A stretch of DNA of 64,000 nt from Elysia chlorotica (lineage: Eukaryota > Mollusca > Gastropoda > Plakobranchidae): contig RQTK01000080.1 of assembly GCA_003991915.1 (NCBI GenBank), forward strand, positions 220,396-284,395. The letters run 5' to 3'. The position numbers were made by a program, and so were the translations under genes. The notes under the pieces were generated by a model. The model saw only the letters and a program-made list of their open reading frames with translations. It was not told where the DNA came from and ran no database searches. Shown one piece after another: positions 24,389 to 36,672 of this stretch; positions within the stretch are counted from its first letter, which is position 1, and each line of letters opens with the position of its first letter.

Positions 24389-27300
24389 ATGCCTCTAACA
24401 CCAAGAAAGCAGTCTCAGTATGTTCCACGATCCACCCCTGCAGTAAGGTTGAGATTTCTTGATAATACGTGTGACAGTATGGCCCAAGCAAGAGAAAAAG
24501 GTTAGCATAATTGATCATTTCACCTAATGGTTTAAATATTTTACAAAGTTTGAGAAATATCAGTGACTTATACCGTTATTGCAGAGATCAACGTGTATCT
24601 TACTTGTAGCTTGTAGAGCCCCCAGTGACGTCATCCGCTTGGGGTTTCCCTGACCTAGTTTCACCCTACAAGTAGGCTTTACACTCTACAGGTAAATATG
24701 GCCTGCATGTAACAGGTAGGAGGCCTTCTAGACATCGACACTTTAAACATGTTTTTATCCACAATAAACATTTAAAGTTTAAGGAGCTTAAGTTTTTTTT
24801 ATTTAAATTCTAGTCCATTGAAAGAAGACTGGGTCCTGAAATAAAATTTATTTTGATCGAAAAGTGGTTTCAAGATAGAAGCTTCTTAGCTGTTGGGTTT
24901 TTGTTTGGATATGGATCTTGAGTATAGATTTAGTGATTTCATCATCATTTTTTTTTTTTGGACTGCTGTTTATTTCTCATAGATTTAGTTATTTTCCAAT
25001 ATTAATTTTGTTCTCACAAAGTCAAGTATTTTTGTGTGATCAAAATTATAATTATGTTTGCAGATCGACCTGGCCCCAGCACATCTAGCCTGAGCTCTAA
25101 CCTCAGACTACTAGCTTCTCTAGCAGAGGCTTCATCCTCCTCATCATCAACTCCTTCATCATCGATGTCATCATGTTCAGTGGGAACGGATGGAAAGGAA
25201 GAGAAAAACTTGAGTGCTTTTATCTCGTGTTCCACAGAAAACCATTGCTGTGCTCTTTTGCACGGTCTGCAAGAGCTACGCAAATCCAACACACTTTGTG
25301 ACTATACACTTATTGCTGATGGACAGGTATTAATTTTCAAATGCTGTAGTTGACAGTATTTTTTTTTAATCATCTGTGCATTTTTTATCAGCAGTTTTTT
25401 TTTTTTTTTAGACAGTATGGCCCAAGCAAGAGAAAAAGGTTAGCATAATTGATCATTTCACCTGATGGTTTAAATATTTTACAAAGTTTGAGAAATATCA
25501 GTGACTTATACTGTTATAGCAGAGATCAACGTGTAGCTTACTTGTAGCTTGTAGAGCCCCCAGTGACGTCATCCGCTTGGGGTTTCCCTGACCTAGTTTC
25601 TCCCTACAAGTAGGCTTTACACTCTACAGGTAAATATGGCCTGCATGTAACAGGTAGGAGGCCTTCTAGACATCGACACTTTAAACATGTTTTTATCCAC
25701 AATAAACATTTAAAGTTTAAGGAGCTTAAGTTTTTTTTGTTGCATTTTTTATTCAAATTCTAGTCCATTGAAAGAAGACTGGGTCCTGAAATAAAATTTA
25801 TTTTGATCGAAAAGTGGTTTCAAGATAGAAGCTTCTTAGCTGTTGGGTTTTTGTTTGGGTATGGATCTTGAGTATAGATTTAGTGATTTTATTATCATTT
25901 TTTTTTTTTGGACTGTTACCGAGACATTAATATTAATATTGCTTTAATGTATAATATGGACCTAGATATAGATTTGATGAGATCTTCATCCACACTTCTT
26001 AACTTAAAAGAAAACAATGATAACAGCTACAAGTCGCCTGTGCTTATGCTGCCATAAGGCTTATCAGCCTAGCGGAATCTTGTACCTGGAGTCTCATTTT
26101 CCTACTCGCTACAAATAAACGTCAAGTTTATAAACGTCAGCTACAAGTACGGGTGCTATAACTCTCTATTATTAGATTGTCTCACCCGGCTCAGAGTCTT
26201 GACTTTTGCCTCTATGAGCCTCTGAAGCACCGTTTGAGAGACAGGGGGTATAAAAGCTGGTTTCCTTACTTCTAATCCATATACATCCGCATAAATGCAA
26301 CGATTGTAAAAAAAGCTAAGAGGCTGGTAGATCTTGTGTGCAAATTTATTTATGTCAGCTCCAGATAAGTTTTATTTTATAACATGTTTTTCTTTAATTC
26401 TTAGATGTCCTCCGTAAAAAGAATCTTTAATCATAATTAATCATACATGGAAACAAGAAAAAAAAACAACTATCCTCAACATGACCAAGCTGTTTTATAA
26501 TTGAATTGGTGGTTCATTAAAGACCACCTTATCTGAAATAATGTTAGCAGCATGAATGGGATCATCCATTTTAACATGACATATCTGCTTTGTTTTTGTT
26601 TTTTCTGAAAGCCCAGTATTTTGTCTTAGTAATTAATGCCTACATTGATAATCAATTTTTCGCCAGTCAAGAAAAAAATAAGATTTTAAGGGACTACAAC
26701 ATATCCAAATCCTACCTATCCAAATCCTGTACCTGCAACATAATGTTTATTTCTCATAGATTTAGTTATTTTCCAATATTAATTTTGTTCTCACAAAGTC
26801 AAGTATTTTTGTGTGATCAAAATTATAATTATGTTTGCAGATCGACCTGGCCCCAGCACATCTAGCCTGAGCTCTAACCTCAGACTACTAGCTTCTCTAG
26901 CAGAGGCTTCATCCTCCTCATCATCAACTCCTTCATCATCGATGTCATCATGTTCAGTGGGAACGGATGGAAAGGAAGAGAAAAACTTGAGTGCTTTTAT
27001 CTCGTGTTCCACAGAAAACCATTGCTGTGCTCTTTTGCACGGTCTGCAAGAGCTACGCAAATCCAACACACTTTGTGACTATACACTTATTGCTGATGGA
27101 CAGGTATTAATTTTCAAATGCTGTAGTTGACAGTATTTTTTTTTAATCATCTGTGCATTTATCAGCAGTTTTTTTTTTTTTTTTAAATCTCCAATTGATT
27201 AAATTTGAAGCAAATTTTTTAAAACTTTCATCAGAACAAACAGAAAGTGTTCTTTTTTAGACTTGTGTCAAGATTCTTATATCTATATAACTCAGCAGCT

Positions 27301-30300
27301 TTTGATTTTTTCCCCCAGGGACATAAACCTTTTCTTTTTCCATTTTCATGTAGCATCTCTAACCAGTTATATATGTTTGGGTGACCGATATTCAAGTTTA
27401 ATTTTCTCAAATCTCATTGATATGAGATATATAAGATATATATTTATCATGAAATATGTGATATATTCATTGTGAAATCTGTAAGAAATGCATGTGTTGT
27501 TGTTTTTTTTATGAAAAGAAGTTTCCAGTTTTTCTGTCAAATGCATCAATGTGGTCTTTTTTTTCACCAGAAAATTCCAGTTCACAGGGTAGTAATGGTT
27601 GCATGCAGTGACTATTTTCGAGTTATGATGACGGGTGTAATGAAAGAGAGTAGAGAGGAGACAGTGGAGTTGAAGGGGGTCACTGCAGGAGGGCTGTCAG
27701 TTGTTGTTGATTTTGCTTACACAGGCCGTCTGGAGCTGACTACAGATAATGTGGAAGAAGTATTGTCTGCAGCATCGCATTTGCAGGTGTGCTAAACTTA
27801 TAAATATTTGATGTGGATGTAAGAGGCACTGTCCATGTAATTTTTTATGGTTTAATTCCTCCATCTATATTGTTTTTCCCTTTTATTTGCAAAGTAAAAG
27901 GTTTGCAGCCAGTCCCTGCAAGTTGGAAAATTTCTTAAAAGAATTTGGAAAGAAACAATAACTTGGACTTTTGAATTACTAATTATTCCGTGGAAAAGAT
28001 TTCACCAAAAGCTTTTCCACTTTGTTTGAAGAAAGAATTATGTTCAACAAGCAGAAGCGTCATAGTGTCATTTTGTAGTAAACGTTTCTATTTATGCACT
28101 TTATGTTCTCTTTTATAAACTAGAATGAGTTGCAATAAAGTTATGTAACTTTTGGTGATGTCACATTCCTAATTGGAATATACATTAGTATCACCCAATG
28201 TAGCCCAAACTATTGCTTTTTTTCTCTGAAGGAATCGTTCTGTAAATAACTTACAATCTTAAGTACCTGTAATCAGGTCATTTGATTTTTTAGAATAGAT
28301 CTAAACCAAGCACCAAATATGTAAAAACTCTGCTCTTATTTTCAATGTAGATGTATACAACTTTTTAAAAGCTTTCTTTTTCAAACTTAAACCACATACT
28401 GTATTTTACCTGAGTTAGAATTAGTGTCGTCTTTTAAAGGACAATCAGTAGCTTCACTGCAAAACCTGAATCTTTTATCTATAATGTGTATTGTGTAGTC
28501 GCCTAGAGATTTCTTTTCCAAGTTTCATGCGGTCTGTAGTTTTACTCACATCAGCAGTGGCAAATGCATTTATGTTTGACAATCAAAGCAGACTTTGGCA
28601 ACATATGTGTTAAAAGTATTAGCATTCCCAGCCAATATCTTGGAAGTGAAGTTCCCCACTTTTTTCAAAATGAAATGTATTCAAATGATGAAATTTAAGT
28701 CAGATGTCATTTCTTTTCTAATGAGCATATAGCAGGCCTACATTATTATATTTTGGAAAGATCCTTCAGTACATAAATGATTGAAAATGATAATGTTAGA
28801 AAGATATGCTTTAAAATGAATGAATCAATAGTACCATGGCAGAAGAATCTATCAGACAAAAAGTTCTCGTAATAATTATGTTATGATCAACTTGCAGGCA
28901 ATACATTGTATATTTGCTTTATTTTATTCAGGATGAATTTTACTTTTTGTCATGAACAATGAGACAATTCCATATTTTTTCCATTGTCAGTAGGCCTAGT
29001 AAACTCCTTTTCAGTGTTTTTTTTTATCATGTGTTATTTTATTTTATCTAAAAATAATAAAGTTTGTCAACTTTAACTTATCAGTGCTAAGATCGTATTT
29101 ATGTACACTGTTTTATGAAAGTCTATATTAAAAGGATTCATCATTATCAAGAGGTCAAGATTTTTTTTCCTTGTTGAATTTGTGCATGTTTGCAGGTAAG
29201 TGTCGCTGTAGAGCTGTGCAGCAAGTACCTGGAAATGGCCCTCACAACAGAGAACTGTACAGACATCTTGAACTTGGCTCAGATGTATTCTCTCACATCT
29301 ACTCAGTCAAAGGCATTACAGTATATGATGGATAACTTTATGGTAAGACTAATTGGCTTTGGGTTGATTTTCTATAGAGAAGTACAGTACTCTTTATTTT
29401 ATTTTTTTTTATTTTGGAAATGTCTTTGAGGTGAATTGCTGTGAATACCCCAACCAAAGTCTATAACTATGATTTGTCTCTAAACATAGTGAGCATAACT
29501 ATTAGAGCACAAACTCAACATACTATGTGGCCAGCGCCTTTTCCCATCACGTCATCAGTGTGTGTGTGTCTTTGTGTCTTGAAGAGTGGGCTTCTGACAC
29601 TCCTTTAGATGTAAATAAATTATAAGTAGGTACTCTAAACAGGCTGTTTTATAAAAAGCTTAATTCGCACTGTTTTGAATGTATAATATATGCTGCTTCA
29701 TAAAATGAAAAGAAGTCTTTTATTGCGTCTAAAAATATGATAAACCGGCTGAAATAGCAACCGAGAGCTTGTGATCTGCGTTTTTGAAATTCCCTCTGTC
29801 TAATTGAAGACCTCGCGCACTCATAAATATTTGAAAAATGTAGTGCACAACATTACATTTATTTTGATATATTTTCCGATATAGTAATATAAATTTGACT
29901 TCGATTTTTTTCTGGAAAGGGAAGGAATTCCAACTTTTAAAATATTTCAATGTAAAGCTTGTCCATTTCTCTTTTAAAGTAAATCTGGGTCAAGCATTAT
30001 CAATGCATCAGATTCATGCACAAGGCTAAGTAATGGAGCCACCTCTGATCTAAAACGTGTCAGCTTTTAGTCAGTGACCCGCGGACGTCAGGCACGAAAA
30101 ATTTCATAGCCGCCAGTCCACAATGGTGTCATAATTCTTAGAATCAAATAATCAATCTAGATCAATAACAATTGGAAGCCTAAATGCATTTTTAATTTTT
30201 AGTTTAGAGTACCTATTAAGTCATCTCATGACTTGGCTTTCAGCATCATATTCCTCTACTTCAATAGTCTATCCATCAATATGGCATGGGACTGAACTCA

Positions 30301-33300
30301 ACCCGGTTCCCAAAAATCCCTACACAATCTGACTGGAACTCTGCACAATTATTAATTGATTTCATTGGTTATTTAAAGCGCTTACATAGTCACAATTTTC
30401 TCACATGAATAAACAAGGGATGAATGAAGGCCCACTGGGAAATTTAGTCACCTGTTGCCACTCTCTACTCAAACCAGAGGTGCCAAGCCAGTTAAGCGAA
30501 CTAGTGTGGTGTCTGCAGTTCCCTCCAGCCTTAAAAGTTAATATGATTTTAAATTGTTAATGCAAGCAAAATGTTTTAACTCTTTTCTCAAATGCAGTTT
30601 GCATAATGTGGATAGATTTTTTGTTCGTAAAGCTTTCGCCTTTTTTCCCTTATATGTTTTGCATCTTTCAAACATTTTAGGCAGTTGCATCCAAGCAAAG
30701 GTAGAAACTTCTCAAATGTATAAATGTTTTTGTTAGCATTAATAAAAAAATATTTCTCTTCTTTTTTTTTTGTGCAATTTAAACCAAAGTGACGTGTGCA
30801 TCTTCAGTCCTTTCTCTCTCTATCGGTTTTAAAACACGTTTTTTGAGTGTGCTCTTATCATGTTTTTCTTTTGATATAATACCTTTTCAGATTGTTAGCG
30901 CTTCTGATCAGTTTTTCAAGTTGACACACCTGCAGCTGGCCCTCATGCTTCGTGACAACAGTCTCTGTGTTCCTTCAGAATACTCGCTATTCAAGATTGT
31001 GTTACGTTGGATTGATACAGATAAACATGATCGTACCCAACACCTTGCTGAGCTTATGGGCAACATCAGGTTACCTCTGCTTGCAGGAGAGGAGCTGGTG
31101 GAAAAGGTAATTTCTTTCTTTATTGTTATCCCTGGGAATCACACTAAGCTTAAATTAATTAAAGATTTCAAAGGTCATTGTTAAGAAATCGCCTCATAAA
31201 AACTCATTCCGTTTAAGAACCAGGTCTTTCTAAAAGAAATAATTCTCTCTCCTTTTTTTTCTTCATATGGCTAAATGGCTAAGAACCCAATCTTGGCATT
31301 CAAATCTAGTTAAGAAGTCTTTTGAAAAGCATAGGTGGGAGAATTGTTTCTCTATCCCCAGTAATGCTCTTATCATCATGAGTTCAACAAAAAGTTAATT
31401 ATCCATCATAATATTAAAATGGTTGCCTCTTCATTTGTTCCATGTTTCCTAAAATTTTTCAACTTCTCATTTCTAAGGTCAGCAAAGTGGATCTTATGAA
31501 AACCAGCCCAGAGTGCAGTGAATTGCTTACTGAAGCAAAAGATTATCATATAGTAGTTGGAAAACAACCTTTACTGCAAAATTCTCGCACCCAGGTTCGA
31601 AACTTTTTAAGTCTCCAGTTAAACATTGAAAAATTATATACATAAAAAGATATAAAATAAAATATTTAAGGCATATAATTATAGTAGTTTATGCAAAAAG
31701 TTAAAATCTTAAGCAAACAAAGATAAAAAAAATTGATATTAGTTTTTCAGATTTTTAGCTATCAAAGAGACATTGCTTTTATCTTACTATAATTGGTGAA
31801 GAATACCATGATTTGGGCTTGACGGTAAAATAAATGTTTCAGTATTGCCACAATATGTTGATAATGATATGGATCAACTTTATGGTGATCTGATTTGCTC
31901 TCCCAGGTACGCTCCAACAACCCAAGCATTGTGATACCACATGGTCAGACTCTAGAGAGTTACACTTTCCACAACAAGAATCATGGCTTTCTGAGAGACC
32001 CTCCTATCCCATTGTTCAACCCTAGTGTGACTGTTCTGGACAATTTTATGTATGCTTGTGGGGGCAAGTATGACAGCGCTGAAAACAATGAGATTGCCAC
32101 TGCCAGGTGTTTCAGATATGATCCGAGGTTGGTTGAATAATTTGGTGGTAATTTGAGATACGTTTCAAAAAGACTTGTGTGTTATGGAATGCTGATTTAA
32201 AAATTATCATTTATGACTTCCTTTCTGTTTTGTTCTAATGTTTAATGTGATTTAATAGCAAAGCCATTACTTTTTATTTAGTAGCTATAGTTATATTCAC
32301 AGAATGAAACTGTTTCTGATAGGCACTAAAAAGATTTGATTATGTTTCTATGAAAAAAATTCACATTCACACTTTAGGATGAAGGTCTTCTTGTTTTGAG
32401 TAAGTGCCATTGCTTTGTTTTTAGGATATGGATCAGGAAAATGTAAATATGATTAAGTTTTTGTGAAGAATTTTTATTTGAATCATATTTTTTGTTACTC
32501 AGATCTATTGATTTCTGGTTTGTCTAGATTTGACTCATGGTATGAGTTGGCTTCCATGAATGAGGCTCGCAAAGATTTTGTGGCTGTCGCATTTGATGAA
32601 AAGATCTATGCTGTTGGCGGTCAGGATGAGAATATGGTCATGTGCACTGTAGAATATTATACAATAGCAACAGAGGAGTGGGAAATGTGTGCTTCAATCA
32701 GGTATATGTTGTTTTTTTTTATGTTTCTATTACAATTCTTATGAAATCATAATTTTTTAAATTTTTGTTTTGTTTTTTAGGTTCTGGCTCTATTTTATAT
32801 CGCTGCAGTAATTATAGGCTATTGAAATAGAAAAAAAATAACAAGCATGGTTGCCAGCTTAGGAAAATCCGGGTAATTCTGTAAATTATAGTTTTAACAT
32901 GTATACAAATATTTTAGTGCAAATATTTAACGCGGGTGTTTTATAGCGAGCGCTCTTTAGACAATTATATCTTTATCATTTTTCTTTTTTTGAAAGTTAA
33001 TAAAAAAAAGTTTCTCAAAAGCAAACAAAAATTAGTTCTTTACCATCATAAAGATCAATTTCAAGTGATTTCTTGTTGAATCCATGAACATCAGCAAAAA
33101 ATAAGAAGTGCTAATTTCACTGCTTGCACAGTTATAGTGCAGTAGTGCAGGAGATTAACTCAATGTTATAGGATCTCTATCTAAGGAGGGCTGCAGAAAG
33201 AGATCTGCACCTGAGGCTGGCCCTGCAGCTGCTGGATTGACAAATTTTAATCAGGAGTCGCATCGACAAGTTTAGCTGTCAGGCGGCAAAAAGCAGTGTT

Positions 33301-34687
33301 TTGAATGCCTCTCAACGGATGTCCGCACAGAGAGTGGGACAAGACCAGAGACAATCTTTGGATGTTCTAATTGCAAAACACAAATTTGCAATTAACTCTG
33401 CTTTGCACAATTTCATGCCAAAGTTCACAATTAAAAATTGGAAGAAAAGATAAACTTTTTAAAAATGGAAATACACTTTAATTTCTTGAAAATCTGATTT
33501 TTGGAATTGTTTTGAGGGAATTGTTGCTAATAATGTTCATATTATCATATACCAATGGAAAGTGCAATCATTTGTGTATCTAAAGCATTTTTTTTTTTCA
33601 TAATTTTATTTAGATGGTGAAAGAAGTTATGAATATAAAAAAAAAATTAATGACTTCCCCTGTTTAGTAATCTGGGGGAAGCATTTGTGATCTGTGAGTT
33701 AAGTGAAATTCTTCAAGTCAGAAATTGTGTTATTTCTCTGCACTTGATTGTTGAACTCTCCTGCCCTTGTTTTCAGTCACTCCTGCTATGGGCATGCAGG
33801 TGCAAAATGCGGAGACAAGATTTACATTTCTGGAGGCCAACGTTTCTCAGGGTGTGCCAGCAACATGAGCGTTTATACGCCTGCTCTTAACCTCTGGGAA
33901 GAGAAAGCACCCATGCTGCATGGAAGGTGCAACCATGTGATGCTTGAAGTAAGCTCTGATATTAAAAAATGTGATTATTCAGAAAAGAACAAAATTAATA
34001 AAGTTTAAAATAGAAAAATAAACTCTAGTTTTATGTCATGTTTGTACCCTTGCATATATAGATCCTTTGGTCTCAATTAGCAAAACAGATATTTGAGGAA
34101 TATATACAATTTCAATGGAGGAATTCACTAAATTTCAAATAAAAGAAATTCCATTTAAAACATGTAAATTAAAACAAGTAAACTGATTGGGGTATTTTTT
34201 TAACCCCTCGACGCATAGTTAAGATTAACTGCTTATTATGATATCCGTATATTGACAACTCATACAGCTGAATCTATTTTTGTTGCTTTCTTTTCAGGTT
34301 GAAGACAAACTCTATGTAATTGGAGGAAACATTGAAGATAGCTATGGTTTTCCAGTACCCATTATTGCCATGGAGTATTATTGTCCCAAAACTGATCAAT
34401 GGTCCATATGTAAAACAAACTGTAATATTCGAGAAGCTGGGGCAGCAACCCTGAATGGAAAGATATTCATTTTGGGAGGAATCAACGGAGAGCACTATTA
34501 TTCAGACTTGCTTCAAGAGTACAATCCTGCTTCTGACCAGATGACTATTTTGGAACGCTACCCAACCCGAGTGTATGGACGTTCTTGCTGCATGTTAATA
34601 CTCCCGCACTTCTTGTCTGGACTTGGCAGTGGGAGCTCTTTGGGGGCTTCCCATTTATTGGACCTTAGTAGTGGTCAAGGAATATGA
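24389..34687 (+). CDS. Kelch-like protein (BTB-BACK-Kelch), complete
   Basis: Ten exons: 24389-24500, 25064-25326 (or its twin 26841-27103), 27571-27786, 29196-29342, 30891-31106, 31478-31594, 31907-32127, 32528-32701, 33777-33948, 34298-34687; 2028 nt, 675 aa, all in frame. A Ser-rich N-terminus (to about residue 95) precedes a BTB domain with LCDYTLIADG and HRVVMVACSDYFRVMMTG. A BACK domain follows (VELCSKYLEM, EYSLFKIVLRWI, GNIRLPLL). The propeller has at least five GG blades: YACGGK, YAVGGQ, YISGGQ, YVIGGN and FILGGI. Family knowledge: such proteins are substrate adaptors for CUL3 ubiquitin ligases, the BTB binding CUL3 and the propeller the substrate. The propeller layout resembles KLHL26 and KLHL9/13, but orthology is not settled. 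The start has context CGCCATGC just after an acceptor. An alternative is Met31, which has a strong context (A at -3, G at +4). The C-terminal 30 residues are Gly/Ser/Leu-rich and poorly alignable. Confidence 0.93.
24473..25410 (+). repeat. Intragenic tandem duplication, copy 1 (Kelch-like exons 1 end to 2)
   Basis: Runs from inside coding exon 1 (GACAGTATGGCCCAAGCAAG) through exon 25064-25326 to ATCAGCAG and a T run. The same content recurs from 25411 to about 27184. A perfect CRE-like TGACGTCA lies at 24626-24633 and again at 25564-25571 in the copy. Confidence 0.92.
25412..25438 (+). pseudogene. Truncated duplicate of Kelch-like coding exon 1
   Basis: The last 27 bases of exon 1 with its donor AAG|GTTAGC, now preceded by a T-rich tract and AG that look like an acceptor. 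It keeps an in-frame ATG in strong context (MAQAREK), equal to Met31 of the main protein, so it could serve as an alternative first coding exon. As an internal exon before the second copy of exon 2 it would not keep frame. Confidence 0.6.
26841..27103 (+). CDS. Second copy of Kelch-like coding exon 2
   Basis: Identical in protein and, by eye, in nucleotides to 25064-25326, with the same acceptor (TTTGCAG) and donor (CAG|GTATTA). It carries the Ser-rich segment and the start of the BTB domain. At 263 nt (2 modulo 3) the two copies cannot both be spliced in without shifting frame, so one is skipped or they are mutually exclusive. The mature protein is the same either way. Confidence 0.85.
29191..29201 (+). 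promoter_or_regulatory. Juxtaposed acceptor and donor, recursive-splice-like
   Basis: TGCAG|GTAAGT: the acceptor of Kelch-like exon 29196-29342 is followed at once by a perfect donor consensus that also codes the exon's first residues (Val-Ser). This matches the recursive splice site consensus known from fly and vertebrate long introns. The exon is needed for the BTB/BACK reading frame, so inclusion is expected. Confidence 0.5.
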
Positions 34688-36180
34688 TCGAATGCCCAAA
34701 GTTTTTCAGAAAATTATTTTTATTCTAGAATGATTGTGATAGGCAAAAGTGTAGCCTTTCATAGCAGTTCAGGAATACAGCTTGGGAAAATGGGTGTCAA
34801 TGTGGAGATTATTCACATTTTTTACACGCAGATTGGATGACAGCTGTAAGTCATGCCCAAAGCATTTGGTAAAATTATAAAAACAGTTATTGCCACTTAA
34901 ACAAAGTGCTGAGGATAGCCTTCCAGAGTGCATTCACATGCTTTTAAAAGTAGTGTTAAAATACTAATATTTACCACTTCTCTATGCTGGCAGTGGTTAT
35001 CTGCGATTAAACAAAAATATTTGGAGGGCTTTATCATCATTTTTTTTTTTTTTTTTTAAATTTTTTACATGTTTTTTTATTTCTACCTAGATGCATTACC
35101 TTTTTTTTTCTTAATCTTTTCTTTACTTTGGGAAGCAAAGAGTTCAAATTTTGCTTCTTATATTAAATGATTTTTTTTTTTTAATGCTAAAACCCAGCAT
35201 GTGAAAGCTCCCTTGGAATGATACAATAAGCACTAAACAATTTTTCAGGAGGCTACTAATGAGATGATGATCACTTTTTACAACTTTTGCATTTATGTGA
35301 GTCCTACCTCAATGACTTACAGTATCTTCTACTGTTATTGGTATTTTTTCTGTGTGAAGAGGAGGCTGTGGAGAATTTTTTTAGGGAAACAGGGACAGGA
35401 CACTGGTCACTATGACATAAAAGCCCTTAGGTGCACTGAATTCTCTGTCGGGGGTGAGCTGGCTTAAGTCATAGTGCATTGGGACTGTGTTTGTGGGGTC
35501 CCTGGGTTTGATCCCATGGTTGGACAAATTTATTGTCTGATCCCGTCCTACTGGTGGGGTCCTTGTCACTATAAATGTGATCAACACTGCCTCTGTGTAG
35601 CAGCAGAACTCTCATGTTTCTTCACACTATTTAGTTTGAGCTGAATGGCAGCGAAACACAGCTTTTATTGTCTGTAACGACCCCTTTCGACACCAAGGAA
35701 AATCTTTTTCCCTCAAAACACAATACTTTCTGCCAGCCTTGTAGCATGTTTTCCACTTCGGCATTTTTGGGCCTATGGATGATTGCAATCAAGCTAAAAT
35801 TATTAATAAGTCTTGATATAGATCTAGTAAAAGGTATAAGGAGATAACTAGTTTATTCTAAACTTAACCAGGGTGCAAGATCTACATCTAAAGCTGTTAT
35901 TTAGATCTTTAAAAAATGTGTTCTTAAAAAAGGACACAGGACTAGCTTCATTTCACAATGTTTACATTTACATCATATAGACCTACACAACTTTGGCAGC
36001 GATAAACTTTGCCGCAGAAAGTAGTTGTCAAGTCATTTAACCGGATAAACAATAATTGATTTTTTAGAAGCTTTTTAAAAAATTATTATTTAATGTTCAG
36101 AGGCATCAAATGCCTCTGTGTTAAGTAAAAAATGATTTAACTAAAATAATATGAAAAATTAATATTGTTACGATTAACCC
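34688..36180. other. Likely 3' UTR and intergenic region of the Kelch-like gene
   Basis: No further coding segment. No canonical AATAAA was noticed close to the stop; the first clear ones are at 37086 and 37303. The UTR is therefore either long or uses a variant signal. T-runs occur at 35040-35060 and 35165-35185. A 9-bp perfect hairpin, CAGAGGCAT-CAA-ATGCCTCTG, is at 36098-36118. Confidence 0.45.
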
Positions 36181-36303
36181 AGAAGGCCAAATAGAGCCAA
36201 ATTAGACTCGATGCTAAAGGCTATAAGGTTGGCCAATCGATTATTTCAGGAGTTTAAATTTCTGAAATTTGGCCTCCAAGAGGCCAATCTGGCAACCCTT
36301 CTG
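36181..36303 (-). mobile_element. hAT-like end fragment or short non-autonomous copy
   Basis: Right end reads, on the minus strand, AAGGGTTGCCAGATTGGCC and carries TTGGCCTCC/GAGGCCAA motifs, like the ends of the hAT element at 40630-41692. The left side has AAGGCCAAATAGAGCC. No transposase is present. Confidence 0.5.
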
Positions 36304-36334
36304 TCCTGTCTCTCTCTTTATAAATCTGTCTTTG

Positions 36335-36337
<3 letters not shown>

Positions 36338-36424
<87 letters not shown>
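36338..36424 (+). repeat. (CT)n microsatellite
   Basis: About 43 CT units directly abutting the truncated SINE at 36425. Confidence 0.95.
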
Positions 36425-36425
<1 letters not shown>

Positions 36426-36620
36426 AGTTCGAGTCCTGGCGATTGCGCTCCCTACTGGTTGGGCTGGTGTCAGTTTAATGTGACCGGCAGAGACGGGAGT
36501 CATGGTATCCCCAGCCTGTCTCGTGTGTGGAAGCACATAAAATTGTCAGATGTCAGTCTTGGGGCCCGTCCACAATATAACCGATGACGTGCTGATGTTG
36601 GACGTTAAATCAATTCAACA
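36425..36620 (+). mobile_element. tRNA-derived SINE, 5'-truncated
   Basis: Begins close to the B box GTTCGAGTCC (36427-36436); the A-box half is replaced by the preceding (CT)n. The body and 3' end match the other copies (CTACTGGTTGGG, GACGTTAAATCAATTCAAC). CT-rich sequence resumes downstream at 36630-36672. Confidence 0.85.
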
Positions 36621-36672
36621 CATCAACAACTCTCTCTGTCTCTCTATCTTTCTCTCTATATATCTCTATCTC

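Larger units (their letters stand above)
25411..27184 (+). repeat. Intragenic tandem duplication, copy 2, with an 828-bp extra block
   Basis: Copy of 24473-25410. The 5' half (25411-25915) shows about nine substitutions and one 12-base indel against copy 1. The 3' half (26744-27184), including the exon, shows no substitution by eye. An extra block at about 25916-26743, absent from copy 1, interrupts it after GGACTG. That block has no terminal repeats or coding that I recognise. Confidence 0.9.
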
